Shown here one piece after another: positions 5,081 through 6,453 of a stretch of 6,453 nt of DNA (position 1 is its first letter; each line of letters starts with the position of its first letter). The notes beneath the pieces were generated by a model. It had not been told where the DNA came from, did not search any database, and saw nothing but the letters and a program-made list of their open reading frames with translations. The stretch spans positions 1-6,453 of the forward strand of contig JAJYKO010000333.1 of the NCBI GenBank assembly GCA_021788565.1, given 5' to 3'. The stretch comes from Chloroflexota bacterium (GTDB taxonomy: Bacteria > Chloroflexota > UBA6077). A program made the position numbers and the translations under genes.

Positions 5081-6453
5081 TCAAGACGCTACTACCGTCA
5101 TTGCGCGATGGGCTATGTCGCGCACCTCCCTCATGCCGTCGGCGAAACGGTTACGCTGACGGATCAGCTCTGTGGCTAGCAGGTAACGCTCCTCGGAGCC
5201 GGCTGGCAGGGAGTTCATCCGAGGCAGTTCGTACAAGCCCGGCAGGAGCGTGCTCTGGGCCGACAGCCCGTAGGAGTCGTGGCCGTAGCTGCCGGCGACC
5301 GTCCCGCCGAGGGGTACGAGGATCCTGCTTAGCGCCTTCAGCGTGGTGTTCAAGGCTTCTACTACGTCCTCGGGCGCCGCGCTCTGCGGCGCTTTCTCTC
5401 TCCAACTCTCGGCCACGGCGTCCAATCGCTGCACGGAATCCAGCGCGTCCCGAGCCAGTGATACCGCACTGGCGAGGCCGATCTCGCCACCGATTGGCAG
5501 CAGTGTCTCCGCCCTCTCCACCATCTGTTTCACCGTGGGAGCGAAACGAGCCGGAATGATGGGCACAGTGAGAAGCTCGGCCAGGTAGGCTGCGTACACT
5601 TTCAGGTGCAACCCTAGCAGTTCCCTGTCTAGCCGCTCGATGGTGCTGGCGTCGGTATGATGCCACCATCCCAGGTTGCCGTTGCCCATAGATTGGATCT
5701 CCGCCTTCGTGAACGCGGTGCGGCCGGCCAGGGAGGGCACGCCGACGCCGAAGAAGGAGGTGTCGCCGGTCCGCACCAACCGACCCCAGTAGGCCGACAT
5801 GCCACCAAGCACCCGACGCTCCACCGCCGAGTGGAAATCGTGCAGTTCCACATCGCTCTTGGTTTCCCAGAGAGTGGTGCCGATGAGGGCGGGCTGGTCG
5901 ATCTGGAGGTAGGCCACGGCGTTTTCCCTGAGGTCGTCCCAATAGCTGTCCACGAAATGGCTGGAGCCGATCATGGTGCCTGTCTCGTGGCCTACCCAGA
6001 AGCCCACAGTGAGACCGCGCCGTAGCTCGGTCGCATGACGCTGGAACACCCGAGCCAACTCCAGGAAGATGGCGTTGCCGGCGGCGTTGTCACTGGCTGC
6101 CTGACCAAACCAGGAGTCCATGTGGCCACCCAGGATAGCGAACTCCGGCGAGGCGCCACCCGAAAGTACCCTGCCCACGGCCTGCCGTAGCGGTCGCCAC
6201 TCATCTCGGCTCTCTGCGCTCAGCCGCAGGCGGACCGGTCCGCGGGCGACCATCGCCCGCAGCTCCAGCCCATCGGCACGAGATAGGCCCAGACACGGGA
6301 TCGTAGGCATCTCTGTGCGCATGGTGAGCCTGGTGGGGTTGCCCCAGCAGGGCTTCACCGAGCCGTAGGGCAGCAGCTTGCTATCGTCGTATCCCCAGTT
6401 GAGCAGAACCGCGCCCAGAGCGCCCTGACGTGCCATGATCCGCTGCTTCTCCT
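5081..6453 (-). CDS. M28-family (Zn aminopeptidase-like) protein, 5'-partial, paralogue of the gene at 2-1540
   Basis: Residues are numbered from the ATG at 6436. The visible part begins within a PA-like domain (ARQGALGAVLLNWG), which lines up with LKNAQEGGALAHCQIW of the rightward M28 gene. The frame stays open to the edge, so the true N-terminus lies beyond 6453. The M28 fold follows: H105-M-D107 (GGHMDSW), D116-N117 (ASDNAAG), then H150-E151 (VGHETG) in place of Glu-Glu, D180 (QIDQP) and H259 (GWWHH). It therefore keeps a plausible full zinc-ligand set, with E151 in the second Glu position, but the general-base Glu appears to be His150. The C-terminal helical region, about 285-451, contains STLLPGLYELPRMNSLP, comparable with LPLLPGLQPARQLAKLDP in the paralogue. 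It converges on the racemase-family gene, so it is not in that operon. The fold is clear; substrate and activity are uncertain. Confidence 0.85.
   Translation of the reverse strand, partial: EKQRIMARQGALGAVLLNWGYDDSKLLPYGSVKPCWGNPTRLTMRTEMPTIPCLGLSRADGLELRAMVARGPVRLRLSAESRDEWRPLRQAVGRVLSGGASPEFAILGGHMDSWFGQAASDNAAGNAIFLELARVFQRHATELRRGLTVGFWVGHETGTMIGSSHFVDSYWDDLRENAVAYLQIDQPALIGTTLWETKSDVELHDFHSAVERRVLGGMSAYWGRLVRTGDTSFFGVGVPSLAGRTAFTKAEIQSMGNGNLGWWHHTDASTIERLDRELLGLHLKVYAAYLAELLTVPIIPARFAPTVKQMVERAETLLPIGGEIGLASAVSLARDALDSVQRLDAVAESWREKAPQSAAPEDVVEALNTTLKALSRILVPLGGTVAGSYGHDSYGLSAQSTLLPGLYELPRMNSLPAGSEERYLLATELIRQRNRFADGMREVRDIAHRAMTVVAS

Noticed and set aside
5151..5942. 263-residue minus-strand frame inside the second M28-like gene
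   Set aside because: It is out of frame with the M28 motifs and R/G-rich, so it is a shadow frame.
6434..6453. ATG at 6436 (minus strand) with AGGAGA upstream as a true gene start
   Set aside because: The spacing to the ATG is about 11-12 bases, too long. The frame continues upstream as coding (EKQRI before the Met), and alignment with the other M28-like protein places this Met inside the PA domain. The gene is truncated by the window edge.
1..6453. CRISPR array, insertion sequence, phage or toxin-antitoxin content
   Set aside because: There are no regularly spaced repeats, transposase or integrase motifs, terminal inverted repeats or small paired genes. All long frames are metabolic enzymes.

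Overview
The window is dense, high-GC coding sequence (mid-60s % by eye). Strong Shine-Dalgarno sequences precede the internal genes. This fits a free-living, high-GC bacterium; the look of the M28-like, enolase-superfamily and M20 genes recalls uncultivated soil, marine or sponge lineages such as Chloroflexota. That placement is a guess, because there is no rRNA, tRNA or other phylogenetic marker here.

Layout. Four genes read rightward. (1) A 5'-truncated M28-type (Zn aminopeptidase-like) protein with a PA domain, 2-1540. (2) A muconate-cycloisomerase-like member of the enolase superfamily, 1716-2837, with a GTG start. (3) An M20-family amidohydrolase/dipeptidase of the PM20D2/AbgB type, 2950-4137. 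(4) An Asp/Glu/hydantoin racemase-family protein, 4151-4879, 13 bases after gene 3 and almost certainly co-translated with it. A 201-base convergent intergenic region follows. (5) A second M28-type protein then reads leftward, 5081-6453, with its N-terminus outside the window. Genes 1 and 5 are diverged paralogues that flank the three-gene enzyme cassette in convergent orientation.

How the genes may work together (inference). All five products fit hydrolysis and stereochemical inversion of small amide, peptide or N-acyl/N-carbamoyl amino-acid compounds. The M28-like proteins would release or bind peptides, the enolase-superfamily enzyme would epimerise or racemise a carboxylate-bearing substrate, the M20 enzyme would cleave an amide bond, and the two-cysteine racemase would interconvert amino-acid or hydantoin enantiomers. 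No transporter, regulator or mobile element is visible, so neither the substrate nor the regulation can be fixed.

Most notable point. Both M28-type proteins depart from the canonical active site. The Glu-Glu pair (general base plus zinc ligand) reads Gly-His-Ser in gene 1 and Gly-His-Glu in gene 5. Gene 1 also has His-His-Cys where His-x-Asp is expected. They may be a non-canonical or non-peptidase branch of the fold.
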